Shown in pieces: positions 8,927 through 17,348 of a stretch of DNA of 64,000 nt (position 1 is the stretch's first letter; the number at the start of each line of letters is the position of its first letter). Both the position numbers and the translations under genes were made by a program. The notes beneath the pieces are model-generated. The model worked only from the letters and a program-made list of their open reading frames with translations. It did no database searches and was not told where the DNA came from. Origin of the DNA: S5-327 sp965116015 (lineage in GTDB: Bacteria; Chloroflexota; Dehalococcoidia; Lucifugimonadales; Australimonadaceae); the NCBI GenBank assembly GCA_965116015.1, contig OZ220477.1, positions 248,001-312,000 of the forward strand, written 5' to 3'.

Positions 8927-10209
8927 TTGGTCGTTGTCGCCAGTTCGACTGCTACGGGGTGCAGGTCGATTCCTGCTACTAGTCCGTTGACGGTTTCGAC
9001 GATGTCGTAGGGGTTGTTGTCGAACTCCGGGCGTTTTCGGGCGTCGTTCAGGAGCAGTTGCGTGGCGTGGTAGATGAAGGTTCCGGATCCGCAGGAGGGG
9101 TCTAGCGCTGCGGGGCCTGCATGCTTGCGGGCGATCGTGAGGTCGATGACGTTCTTGCGCCATTTGGCGTCCATAACTTCTTCGCATATAGCGCGAGCGA
9201 GCCAGTCGGGGGTGTAGTACTCGCCGAAATCGTGGCGGAGGTTTCGTGGAATGACGGCGTGGTAGAGGTCTTTCAGTGTGTCGCGGTCGCCGGATTGCCA
9301 CTCGTAGCAGTTCACTTCGTCGATTGTTTCATCGAGGACGCTTTCGCCGGAATCGCTTGCGGCGTCGAGCAGCCAGGCGGCGAAACCGCGCGTCAGGGAT
9401 TCGTGGAGGCGCTCGCGGTCGAGGGGCTGGCCGGTTGGGGGCAGGATCGTTTCTGCGACGGCCCTCGCCATTACGACGAGCATCGTGTGGCGGGCGAAGA
9501 GGTTTGTCTCTTCGGGGGAGTTCGCTTTCGGCGGGGTGATGTATGCGCCTCGGAGCAGGTCTCGCCATAGCTTGAGTTTCACGTCGTAGGCGGGGGAGCC
9601 CTTGTCAGCGATCGAGATGGCCAGGTTGATGAACGGCCGCGCCATTTTTTCCGCCCATTCCGCGTCGGATGTTGGAGGCGAGAGCTTGACGGTGCGCTCG
9701 ACGAAATCGTAGAGGAAGGAGACGAGGGCTTCGTCGTCGGATGGATCGGCCAGGGTGAGCTCGCGCACGAGGGCGAGTCGTTCGTTCTGAGGCTTATCGC
9801 GGTTGTAGCGGTAGAAGCGCCACTCTTTCCCATCGGCGACGCCGGCGCGCCAGCCGTGTCCGTGTTTGGCGAACATATCGGGGTGGGCTGTGAGGGCGTC
9901 GAGGTAGCGGACGGCCTGCTCTTCGGGGGTTTCGGTGGAGCCGTCGGGTTTGCGCCGGGCGTCCAGCTTGCCCTGTTTCTTGGTTTCGAAGATGACGTTG
10001 CGGCAGTAGATGTCGGCAGGGCCGTCGCCGGTCTGTTTCTGCAGCGACATCTCTGATGCGGGCAGCCGGGGAAAGAGCGCGCGGAGGATCTGGGCCAGCT
10101 CGTGCTGGACGTTCGCCTCCGGCCTGTACTGCGGCATCTCTCTCAGCCGCTGGGCGGCTTCCCTGGCCTGGGGCCAGTTAGGGGTTCCGGTAACGTCGCG
10201 CGTTTGCAT
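8899..10209 (-). CDS. Type IIG-like restriction-methyltransferase, N-terminal half
   Basis: 436 residues from ATG 10209, chosen because CAGGAG lies just upstream; an in-frame ATG at 10227 is possible. Residues about 60-90 hold a PD-(D/E)xK-like nuclease motif, GPADIYCRNVIFETKKQGK. Near the end come FGEYYTPDWLARAICEEVM and the SAM-binding motif I, LDPSCGSGTFIYHA. The methyltransferase motif IV (NPPW) is in the next open frame, so this half alone cannot methylate. The gene ends at TAA inside a 26-bp palindrome. No separate specificity subunit is adjacent, as expected for Type IIG. Confidence 0.65.
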   Translation of the reverse strand: MQTRDVTGTPNWPQAREAAQRLREMPQYRPEANVQHELAQILRALFPRLPASEMSLQKQTGDGPADIYCRNVIFETKKQGKLDARRKPDGSTETPEEQAVRYLDALTAHPDMFAKHGHGWRAGVADGKEWRFYRYNRDKPQNERLALVRELTLADPSDDEALVSFLYDFVERTVKLSPPTSDAEWAEKMARPFINLAISIADKGSPAYDVKLKLWRDLLRGAYITPPKANSPEETNLFARHTMLVVMARAVAETILPPTGQPLDRERLHESLTRGFAAWLLDAASDSGESVLDETIDEVNCYEWQSGDRDTLKDLYHAVIPRNLRHDFGEYYTPDWLARAICEEVMDAKWRKNVIDLTIARKHAGPAALDPSCGSGTFIYHATQLLLNDARKRPEFDNNPYDIVETVNGLVAGIDLHPVAVELATTTKVLAFSDLA

Positions 10210-10301
10210 TGTTGTCTCCTGCCGCAAAAGGACTCAGGCGGCGAGGACGCTAGCACAGCGGCGCGGGGGCGGCAATTGCTGGTGGTTGGTCGGGCGAGCG
10301 G

Positions 10302-10378
10302 TGGCGCCCCCAGCGGGATTCGAACCCGCGATCTTCACCTTGAAAGGGTGACGTCCTGGGCCGCTAGACTATGGGGGC
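10302..10378 (-). tRNA. tRNA-Glu (anticodon TTC)
   Basis: On the minus strand the acceptor GCCCCCA (from 10378) pairs with TGGGGGC. The anticodon stem CACC/GGTG closes the 7-nt loop CTTTCAA, giving TTC for glutamate, and GGTTCGAATCC forms the T arm. Discriminator G is followed by an encoded CCA. Glutamyl-tRNA is also the substrate of HemA encoded at 20846-22090. Confidence 0.95.
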
Positions 10379-10400
10379 TGGCGCGAGCGCTCGGGGGGCT

Positions 10401-11435
10401 CTATGGGTAGATGGCGAGCTGTTCGAGGCCGGAGGCTTCGGGCTGCCCGAACATCAGGTTCATATTCTGCACCGCCTGGCCGGCGGCGCCTTTGACGAGG
10501 TTGTCCAGCGCCGAGAACACGACTAGGCGGCCAGTGCGCGGCTCGACGGCGGGGTAGATGAGGCAGTCGTTGTTGCCCCAGGTTTGTTTGGTTTGCGGGG
10601 GTTTGTCGACGACTTTCACGAAGGGCTCGTCGCGGTAGTAGTTGTCGTAGAGTTCGGTTACGCCTGCGGCGGCTTGCTGAGCTGAGCTGAACGCGCCGGC
10701 GACGAAATCAGCATACACCGTATCGAGGATGCCGCGGGTCATGGGGATGAGGTGGGGCTGGAAGATGACGCTCGGCTCGTAGCCGGGGCGCAGGCGTTTC
10801 AGCTCTTGGGTAATCTCGGGGAGGTGGCGGTGGCCGCCCACGGAGTAGGGGAACACGTTTTCGTTCACTTCGGAGAAGTGGGTGGAGAGGCTGAGTCCCC
10901 GTCCGGCGCCGGAGACGCCGGATTTGCAGTCGATGATGATCTGGTTGGCGATGAGTCCGGCTTGCGCGACTGGAGCGAGGGCGAGCAGGGCGGCGGTGGG
11001 GTAGCAGCCGGGATTGGCGACGATGTGGGCGCCGGCGATGGCTTCGCGGTCGAGTTCGGTAAGGCCGTAGACGGATGTTTCGAGGAGGTCGGGGGCTGGG
11101 TGCTGGGCGCCGTACCACTGCGCGTATTCCGATGGGTCGCGCAGGCGGAAGTCTGCTGAGATGTCGATGACTTTCACGCCGCTGCGGACGAAGGGGAGGC
11201 AGGCTTCGGCGGATGCGGTTTGGGGGAGGGCGGAGAAGACGACGTCGACGCTGCGGGAGAGTTCCGGCTCGATCGCGAGGTTCAGGCGGTCGAGGTGGGG
11301 GAGCGCGTCGCCGAGCTTTTCGCCGGCCTGGCTGCGTCCTGTGACGCCGACGATGTTGGCCTCGGGGTGGCGGTGGAGGATGCGGGCGAGTTCGATGCCT
11401 GCGTATCCGGTTACGTTGATGATGCCGATGTTCAT
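10401..11435 (-). CDS. argC: N-acetyl-gamma-glutamyl-phosphate reductase
   Basis: 344 residues, family length. The nucleotide-binding segment is IINVTGYAGIELARIL, the catalytic cysteine lies in VANPGCYPTAALLAL, and SGVSGAGRGLS and HRHLPEITQEL match the arginine enzyme. It reduces N-acetylglutamyl phosphate to the semialdehyde in arginine synthesis. No other arg genes are next to it. A LysY-type role in an AAA lysine route is less likely because dapA, dapB and asd are present. Confidence 0.92.
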   Translation of the reverse strand: MNIGIINVTGYAGIELARILHRHPEANIVGVTGRSQAGEKLGDALPHLDRLNLAIEPELSRSVDVVFSALPQTASAEACLPFVRSGVKVIDISADFRLRDPSEYAQWYGAQHPAPDLLETSVYGLTELDREAIAGAHIVANPGCYPTAALLALAPVAQAGLIANQIIIDCKSGVSGAGRGLSLSTHFSEVNENVFPYSVGGHRHLPEITQELKRLRPGYEPSVIFQPHLIPMTRGILDTVYADFVAGAFSSAQQAAAGVTELYDNYYRDEPFVKVVDKPPQTKQTWGNNDCLIYPAVEPRTGRLVVFSALDNLVKGAAGQAVQNMNLMFGQPEASGLEQLAIYP

Positions 11436-11463
11436 AGGGGGTTATTTCTGTTGTTTCTTGGGG

Positions 11464-12405
11464 TTAGGCGCCGAGGGGGGCGAGTTTCTGATGGAGGGGT
11501 TGGACGATGGCCTCGGCTTGCAAGCGCATCTGCTGGAGCATTTCGTTGGAGCCGCAGGCTGGGTTGAAGACGAATTTGCTGGCTCCGGCGTCGATGTACT
11601 CGCGGAGGCGGGCCATAATCTGGTCGGGCGTTCCGAGGAGGTTGACGCGTTCGAGGGGGAGATCGGGGCGCCTTCGGAGGAGGTAGCGCTCTGCGACGTA
11701 GGGGGGGACGCTGCCGCTCTCGACGATGTATGAGCTAATCTGGAGGCCGAAGTGGTCGTTTTCTATGCGGCGTCCTGCTTCGGCGGCGTAGGCGTTGATG
11801 CGGGCGACGCCGTCGGCGACCTCTTCGGGGGCGAGTTGTGTGGGGAGCCATCCGTCGCCGAGGCGTCCGGTTCGGCGGAGGCCGGCTTCGGAGCGGCTCC
11901 CGATCCAGATGGGGATGTTGGTTTGTTTGGGGCGGACACCGATGCCGGCGCCGTTGAGCTTCAGGAATTCGCTCTCGTAGGTTACGGAGTCTTCGGTCCA
12001 GAGGCGGCGCATCAGGCGGATGGCCTCGTCGAGGCGTTTGCCGCGGTCTTTCTTGCGGACGCCCATGGCCTCGTATTCGGCTGGGGATTCCTGGCCGACG
12101 CCGACGCCGAGGACGAGTCTGCCGTTCGAGAGGAGGTCGATGGTGGCGACTTCGCGGGCGGTGGCGACTGGGCTTCGGACGGACATAATGAGGACGCCTG
12201 TGCCGAATTTCAGTTTCTCGGAGCGTCCGGCGACGAGGGCCATTCCGGCGAGGGGGTCCATACGCCAGGCGGGGCCTACGATGCGGTCGGAGAACCAGAT
12301 GGAGTCCCAGCCGAGTTCTTCCGCGGCGTCGATGTAGGCCATAAAGGGCTCGCGTCCCTCGCGAGCCATCACTGACGCGCCGGCCAAGCCTATTTTCACG
12401 GACAT
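11464..12405 (-). CDS. LLM-class flavin (F420-type) oxidoreductase
   Basis: 313 residues from ATG 12405 (MSVKIGLAGASVM). The luciferase-like TIM barrel is clear: AAEELGWDSIWFSDRI, VATIDLLSNGRLVLGVGVG (phosphate/cofactor loop), KQTNIPIWIGSRSEAGLRR and LGDGWLPTQL. Such proteins in actinobacteria and Chloroflexota usually use F420 rather than FMN. It lies 28 bp upstream of argC on the same strand and could be the first gene of that unit. Substrate unknown. Confidence 0.85.
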   Translation of the reverse strand: MSVKIGLAGASVMAREGREPFMAYIDAAEELGWDSIWFSDRIVGPAWRMDPLAGMALVAGRSEKLKFGTGVLIMSVRSPVATAREVATIDLLSNGRLVLGVGVGQESPAEYEAMGVRKKDRGKRLDEAIRLMRRLWTEDSVTYESEFLKLNGAGIGVRPKQTNIPIWIGSRSEAGLRRTGRLGDGWLPTQLAPEEVADGVARINAYAAEAGRRIENDHFGLQISSYIVESGSVPPYVAERYLLRRRPDLPLERVNLLGTPDQIMARLREYIDAGASKFVFNPACGSNEMLQQMRLQAEAIVQPLHQKLAPLGA

Positions 12406-12640
12406 TCCATTCTCCCCATTCTCCGGCCTGTTCTCCGCCAGGCAGGGAGGAGCGATCGAGGTCGCCTAGGAGGGGATTCTATCAGCAGGGGGTCTTGCAT
12501 CCGAGGCATCTGAACTGGGGGGCTGCGGCTGGTTCGCTGAGGGATCAGTTCCCGGGCTCACAAGGTTAGTATAAGCGGCCTTATAGCGGCGTCGACAGCG
12601 CGCGAATCAGCACGAGAGCCAGACCCGCAGGAAGGCGGTG

Positions 12641-12669
12641 TTGTCCCGGCGCCTTTCCGTGCATATACT
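12641..12669 (+). promoter_or_regulatory. Sigma70-type promoter of the haloperoxidase-like gene
   Basis: TTGTCC (12641-12646), 17-bp spacer, TATACT (12664-12669), giving a leader of about 115 nt before the ATG at 12793. The rest of the 12406-12792 gap holds no gene that I can support. Confidence 0.6.
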
Positions 12670-12792
12670 CTGTGCGCGTTGCGGCTTGGCGGGGGTGAGG
12701 TCGGGCTCCAAGGTCGCTGGCAGAGCCCAAGAACTGCCAGACAATCCCGCACTATCTAGTTGCCCCGCGTAGCCTTATTAAGGAGTGAATCA

Positions 12793-14526
12793 ATGCACCG
12801 CGTGGTTGTTCGCCTCCTCCTTGTAGCCGCAGCCTTGGCTATGGTTGCCGCGTGCGCCGAAGATCCTACGCCGACACCTGTTCCCACGAGTACGCCGACT
12901 CCGGCTCCGGTTCCCACCGATACTCCTGCGCCCGACCCCACGCCAACGGTGGATGTGAGCAATCCTACCGAGTCGCAGGGCCCCAGGGTGAATTTTGCCG
13001 CAGCAGATGCGATGCACGAGATAGAGGTGGAGTCGCGCGATCACGAATTTGATCTCACGGAGGGCAACGCGATGCATGGGGTCGTTATTCCCCACGTTGC
13101 GGGGTGGCTGCGGACGGAGGTTTCTCCGCGAGTTAACGACGCATCGTTGGTCTTTCGTTACGTTGCGCTCCTGCTGAATGCGGCGTTCGACGCTGTTGCG
13201 CCCTACGATGAGACGGCTGTTGGTCTCTACTCCAGGCTTGGCCGCCGGCCTGCGGAGGAGTCTTTGAACAATCTGAAGCCCAACGCGGCTGTGATGTTCT
13301 CCATATACCGCTCGATGCTTGCTTTTGCTCCGCACCTGGAAGAGAGCTGGCGGAGCATGATGGAGCTGCACGGGTTCGATCCTGACGACGACAGCGGACT
13401 CGATTTGCCCTGCGTAACTGATCAAGCCGTGGAGCCGGCGGCGATCGGCAATCTTGCCGCGAAGTGCATGCTGGACGCTCGCCGTAACGATGGGATGAAT
13501 CATTTCGGCGATGAGACTGGGGGGATGCCGTTCTTCGACACGACGGGGTACGCGCCGGTGAATACGGCGTACGAGTTGAAGGATCCCTCACGGTGGCAGC
13601 CGCTTGTCAACCAGGCGGGCGGGGGCATCTACAAGGCGCAGACGTTCGTAACTCCGCAGTGGGCGAACGTTCCCACTTACTCGGGGATAGATCCTCGCTC
13701 GATCAGGGTGGAGCCGCCTTTGGCGAGCGATCATATGAATATGGAGGCGTATAAGGCGCAGGCCGACGCAGTATTGGAGGTTTCCGCTAATCTCACTGAT
13801 TATCAGAAGGCGATTGCGGAATTCTTTGACAACAAGGCTCGCGGCGCGATATTCAGGCCGTGGGCGAAGAACCTTCACAACGTGGTGGACTTCGTGCAAC
13901 TCGACTTTCTGCTGCATATGGCGTCGTTCGACGCAGGCATCGTGACGTGGCAGGAGAAGGCGCGGTACGATGCTGTGCGCCCGATAACCGCGGTTGGTTA
14001 CATCTATGGCGATGATCTTGTCACGGCGTGGGGCGGGCCCGGGCGTGGGGCGACTAAGATTCCGGGCAATGAGTGGCGGAGCTATGTGCAGACTTCGGAT
14101 CACCCCGAGTATCCATCGGCGACCGCGTGTTTCTGCGCGGCGTACGCTCAGGCTTTTCGCCGTTACACGGGCACGGATGAGATTCCGCCGTTCTACCTTG
14201 GGTCGATTGCGCAAGAGGTCGACGGGTACGGAGGGGTCAGGCCGGCCGGTTCTTCCCGGATCGAGCCCGGCTATCCGCGCGAGCCTGTCGAGCTACAGTT
14301 CGACTCCTGGACCGAGTATGTGGAGGAGTGCGCGAACAGCCGGGTTTGGGGGGGAGTGCATTTCTCCGCCGCGGTGGAAGCGTCTGTGGAAGCCTGCGGC
14401 GTCTGCGGCGACGCAGCCTACGACTACTTCGAGACTTTGATGGACGGCACAGCTCCGTTGCGCGGCGCAGAGGAGCCTCTGGCGCCGGATCCTCTGCTGG
14501 AAGAGCCGCACTGGACGGGACGCTAG
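12793..14526 (+). CDS. Vanadium-haloperoxidase/PAP2-like lipoprotein with altered active site
   Basis: 577 residues from ATG 12793 with AAGGAGTG upstream. The signal peptide ends in a lipobox (AMVAAC), followed by a Thr/Pro linker, so it is an exported lipoprotein. The catalytic domain keeps the first phosphate/vanadate motif KARYDAVRP (K-x6-RP) and the third, SRVWGGVHFSAA (SR-x5-H). The middle motif, normally PSGH, reads PSATAC, so the acid-base His is missing. The upstream segment HNVVDFVQLDFLLHMASFDAGI resembles the helical part of bacterial vanadium haloperoxidases. Whether it still binds vanadate or phosphate is open. Confidence 0.75.
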   Translation: MHRVVVRLLLVAAALAMVAACAEDPTPTPVPTSTPTPAPVPTDTPAPDPTPTVDVSNPTESQGPRVNFAAADAMHEIEVESRDHEFDLTEGNAMHGVVIPHVAGWLRTEVSPRVNDASLVFRYVALLLNAAFDAVAPYDETAVGLYSRLGRRPAEESLNNLKPNAAVMFSIYRSMLAFAPHLEESWRSMMELHGFDPDDDSGLDLPCVTDQAVEPAAIGNLAAKCMLDARRNDGMNHFGDETGGMPFFDTTGYAPVNTAYELKDPSRWQPLVNQAGGGIYKAQTFVTPQWANVPTYSGIDPRSIRVEPPLASDHMNMEAYKAQADAVLEVSANLTDYQKAIAEFFDNKARGAIFRPWAKNLHNVVDFVQLDFLLHMASFDAGIVTWQEKARYDAVRPITAVGYIYGDDLVTAWGGPGRGATKIPGNEWRSYVQTSDHPEYPSATACFCAAYAQAFRRYTGTDEIPPFYLGSIAQEVDGYGGVRPAGSSRIEPGYPREPVELQFDSWTEYVEECANSRVWGGVHFSAAVEASVEACGVCGDAAYDYFETLMDGTAPLRGAEEPLAPDPLLEEPHWTGR

Positions 14527-14612
14527 TCTTCAGAGTGATGAAGGGGGCGCGTTTCCGTCAGCGGGTGAGCGCGCCCCGCGGGGAAATGAGAAGCAGTGGG
14601 AGGTTCGCTTGA

Positions 14613-15080
14613 ATGCCTTCGCTCGGCGTAGACCCGTCTGCTAGCGGCATATTCGGCAGGTTCTTCGGACGGTGGACGGAGGAGTTTTATCTCCTGTTCC
14701 GTCTCTTTTTTTCCGTGATAATTTTCATGCACGGGCTTCAGAAGTCGTTCCTGCTGTGGGGGTTTCCCCAGGATCATGACCTGGGGATATGGGTGGACAT
14801 CGCGGGATGGGTTGAGCTCGTCGGCGCGCCGATGATGGCGCTCGGCGTCTTAACGCGGCTTGCGGGGGGAGCGCTCGCTGTTCAGTTGTTCGTAGCGTAT
14901 TTCACTGTACACGCCGGCAGGGGTTTGTGGCCGCACGCGTATACGGCGGAAGGGTTCACGACTCTTCATCACGGCGGGGAGCTGGTGGTCATCTACTTTG
15001 CGTGCGCTGGGCTGATTGGCGTTCTTGGCAGCGGCAAGTGGGGGTTGGAGCGTCTCTACCGCAAGAGAGAGTTGCTCTGA
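14613..15080 (+). CDS. DoxX family membrane protein
   Basis: 155 residues, four hydrophobic helices: about 27-42 (LFFSVIIFMHGLQKSF), 62-80 (VELVGAPMMALGVLTR), 84-98 and 122-138. The pattern MHGLQK and HHGGELVVIYFACAG is typical of DoxX/quinol-oxidase-subunit-like proteins. The family is linked loosely to redox and thiosulfate metabolism; no specific role is shown here. It follows the haloperoxidase-like gene by 86 bp on the same strand and is probably cotranscribed. Confidence 0.75.
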   Translation: MPSLGVDPSASGIFGRFFGRWTEEFYLLFRLFFSVIIFMHGLQKSFLLWGFPQDHDLGIWVDIAGWVELVGAPMMALGVLTRLAGGALAVQLFVAYFTVHAGRGLWPHAYTAEGFTTLHHGGELVVIYFACAGLIGVLGSGKWGLERLYRKRELL

Positions 15081-15145
15081 CGCGCGTCTCAACGATGGGG
15101 TGAGTCAGCCGGGAGGGGGAGAGTTCTTCTGCTACGCAAGCGAAG

Positions 15146-15173
15146 CGCCTCGGCCCACTAGTGGGCCGAGGCG
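15146..15173. terminator. 28-bp perfect palindrome, candidate bidirectional terminator
   Basis: CGCCTCGGCCCAC, then TA, then GTGGGCCGAGGCG: fully self-complementary. It stands 65 bp after the DoxX stop. No T run follows, so intrinsic termination is only a suggestion. Confidence 0.45.
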
Positions 15174-15376
15174 TCCGTTCCCATTTCCCCCGCGTTGGCT
15201 ACGCCGAAGCGCACTTCCACGGGGCGCACCCTGCTGCGCCTCCCGCAAGGACCCGCCACTGAGGTCCCGCAGGACGCCGCGGGGCGACTGGCATCGACCG
15301 GCCAGTCCCTAGCGGCGAGCAGCGGGTGACGCAGCAGTGCGTGGTAATGATGTTGACACTACTGGATCACCCCCTT

Positions 15377-15397
15377 TCTGCGGCCTATCGCCGCAGA
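15377..15397. terminator. 8-bp stem-loop between convergent genes
   Basis: TCTGCGGC (15377-15384), loop CTATC, GCCGCAGA (15390-15397). It lies about 110 bp after the hemL stop on the minus strand and 300 bp after DoxX on the plus strand. A T run is not evident. Confidence 0.4.
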
Positions 15398-15505
15398 GGC
15401 ATCTTAGAGGGTTAGGGCGTTGTTGCCAAGGGGAGAAATGTTGATTCAGCGCACGTTTGCGACGATTCCGCAGGGGGATTTCGGAAGGGCTCGCAGCGCG
15501 GCGGG

Positions 15506-16789
15506 TTACACGGCGGCGAGCGCTTGGCGAGCCTGTTCGGCGGCGAATGCGAGATCGTCGGGGGTGTGGGCGAGGGAGACGAACGCGGCTTCGAATTGCG
15601 ATGGGGCAATGTAGACTCCGCGCTCGAGCAGGCCGTGGAAGTAGCGGGCGTAGGCGCCAGTGTCGGCGGCGGCGGCATCGTTCCAGGTTGTTACTGGGCT
15701 GTCGGTGAAGAACGGGGTGAGCATCGAGCCGACCCGGTTGACGGCGAGGGGGACGCCGGATGCGTTCGCCGCTTCGATGAGGCTCCTCTCTGCTGCGGCT
15801 CCGAGCGATTCGAGGGCGTCGTAGGCTCCGGGTTTGGCGAGTTCTGTGAGGCAGGCGAGGCCGGCGGAGACGGCGAGGGGGTTGCCGGAGAGGGTTCCTG
15901 CCTGGTAGGCGGGGCCGAGGGGAGCGACCATCCGCATAATCTCGCTCCTGCCTCCGTAGGCGCCGACGGGGAGTCCGCCGCCGATGATTTTGCCGAGGCA
16001 GGTGAGGTCGGCGGTTACGCGGTAGAGTTCCTGGGCGCCTCCGTAAGCGATGCGGAAACCGGTGATGACTTCGTCGAAGATCAGGAGGGCGCCGTTGGCG
16101 TCGCACAGGGTGCGCAGTCCCTCGAGGAAACCTGGCGCAGGGGCGACGACGCCCATATTTCCGGCGACGGGTTCGACGATGACGGAGGCGATTTGGTTCG
16201 CGTTGGAGTCGAAGAGGGAACCGACTGATGGGAGGTCATTGTACTCGGCGACGAGGGTTTCGGCGGCGTAACTTGAGGGGACGCCGGCGCTGGTGGGGAT
16301 TCCGTGGGTTGCGGCGCCGGATCCGGCCTTGACGAGGAGGGAGTCGACGTGGCCGTGGTAGTTGCCGTTGAATTTGATGATTCTGGGGCGGCCGGTGTAG
16401 GCGCGAGCGACGCGTAGGGCGCTCATTGCGGCTTCGGAGCCGGAGCTGACGAGGCGGAGCATCTCGATGGAGGGGATCGCGCGGGCGATGAGTTCGGCGA
16501 GGCGGAGTTCGCGCTCTGTTGGGGCGCCGAAGCTTGCGCCATTCTCGGCTGCCGTCTTGATTGCTTCGACGATGGCGGGATGGGCGTGGCCGAGGATGAG
16601 AGGGCCCCATGAGGCGAGGAAGTCGAGGTATTCGTTGCCGTCGACGTCCCAGACTCGGGAGCCTTTGGCGCGGGCGATGAAGGGGGGGACGCCGCCGACG
16701 GCGCCGAACGAGCGAACGGGGCTGTTGACGCCGCCGGGGATGAGTTTCTGGGAGAGTGAGAAGAGTCTCTCGGAGCGGTCGAGTTTCAC
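15506..16789 (-). CDS. hemL: Glutamate-1-semialdehyde 2,1-aminomutase
   Basis: 427 residues, full length. Visible are the start RSERLFSLSQKLIPGGVNSP, the PLP cofactor region VSSGSEAAMSALRVARAYTG, LIFDEVITGFR with the PLP-ring Asp, and TCLGKIIGGGLPVGAYGG with the Schiff-base Lys. It makes 5-aminolevulinate from glutamate-1-semialdehyde, the HemA product. It is the last gene of the minus-strand tetrapyrrole operon, 6 bp after the unknown gene at 16796. Confidence 0.95.
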   Translation of the reverse strand: MKLDRSERLFSLSQKLIPGGVNSPVRSFGAVGGVPPFIARAKGSRVWDVDGNEYLDFLASWGPLILGHAHPAIVEAIKTAAENGASFGAPTERELRLAELIARAIPSIEMLRLVSSGSEAAMSALRVARAYTGRPRIIKFNGNYHGHVDSLLVKAGSGAATHGIPTSAGVPSSYAAETLVAEYNDLPSVGSLFDSNANQIASVIVEPVAGNMGVVAPAPGFLEGLRTLCDANGALLIFDEVITGFRIAYGGAQELYRVTADLTCLGKIIGGGLPVGAYGGRSEIMRMVAPLGPAYQAGTLSGNPLAVSAGLACLTELAKPGAYDALESLGAAAERSLIEAANASGVPLAVNRVGSMLTPFFTDSPVTTWNDAAAADTGAYARYFHGLLERGVYIAPSQFEAAFVSLAHTPDDLAFAAEQARQALAAV

Positions 16790-16795
16790 GAGGGT

Positions 16796-17272
16796 TCAAC
16801 CCATAGCGATGCGGACTTGGAGGGCGACGGGATCGCCCAGTGTTGAGCGGAACTTGGAGTAGTCGGCGATGAGCGCCCAACGCTCGCGGTAGATGGCGAG
16901 GCGGTCGCTGAGAGGTTCTCCGGCGGAGTCGTCGAGATTGAGGAGCCACTCGGGCCCGGCGGGGGCTCCCTGGGCGAAACGCTCGAACACGTTTGAGGGC
17001 AGGAGCCACGCTTCCGGCCCTTCGGGGGCATCGACGACGCCCACGATGAACAGGTTGGGTCGCGGGCGGAAGCGCCGCATACGGAACGCGCGCGGTTTGT
17101 CGGGGGCCGCGGCTTGACGGATGACTACCTCGACGTACTGGCCGTCGCCCGTCCGCACGGCGAGGTCGACATCGGTTTTGCCGGCGATGGGCTCGAAGAC
17201 CGCGGCGCCGCGCGCGGCGATGTTGTCGATGAGGAGTTGTTTGGGGGTTTGGGCGGGGTTACTGGTTGTCAC
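16796..17272 (-). CDS. Unknown protein inside the tetrapyrrole operon, possible PD-(D/E)xK fold
   Basis: 158 residues from GTG/ATG at 17272. The central pattern KTDVDLAVRTGDGQYVEVVI, followed by a basic stretch (FRMRRFRPRPNLFIVGVV), resembles the D...ExV core of PD-(D/E)xK-type nuclease-fold proteins. The catalytic Lys position reads Arg (VVIRQ), so activity is doubtful. The C-terminal half resembles the wing of such proteins (WLLPSNVFERFAQ). It is cotranscribed with hemB (76-bp gap) and hemL (6-bp gap). I do not recognise a named family, and a role in heme synthesis is not shown. Confidence 0.65.
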   Translation of the reverse strand: MTTSNPAQTPKQLLIDNIAARGAAVFEPIAGKTDVDLAVRTGDGQYVEVVIRQAAAPDKPRAFRMRRFRPRPNLFIVGVVDAPEGPEAWLLPSNVFERFAQGAPAGPEWLLNLDDSAGEPLSDRLAIYRERWALIADYSKFRSTLGDPVALQVRIAMG

Positions 17273-17348
17273 TGGTTTCTCTGATGGCCGGCCCGGGGGT
17301 TTGGTGGTTTCCGAGGGTTCTTGCGCGCGAGGGGTTGGGCATAGGTGG

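Larger units (their letters stand above)
15081..15505. other. 425-bp convergent intergenic region with several strong hairpins
   Basis: The gap lies between the DoxX stop and the hemL stop on the other strand. It holds a 28-bp perfect palindrome (15146-15173), a GGACC/GGTCC stem near 15252-15270, an ACGCA-GCAG-TGCGT hairpin near 15329-15342, and an 8-bp stem at 15377-15397. No tRNA, RNase P, SRP or tmRNA signature is seen. It may be a bidirectional terminator region or an undescribed structured RNA. Confidence 0.5.

Noticed and set aside
15081..15505. RNase P, tmRNA or SRP RNA gene
   Set aside because: None of the conserved core motifs of these RNAs could be found on either strand.
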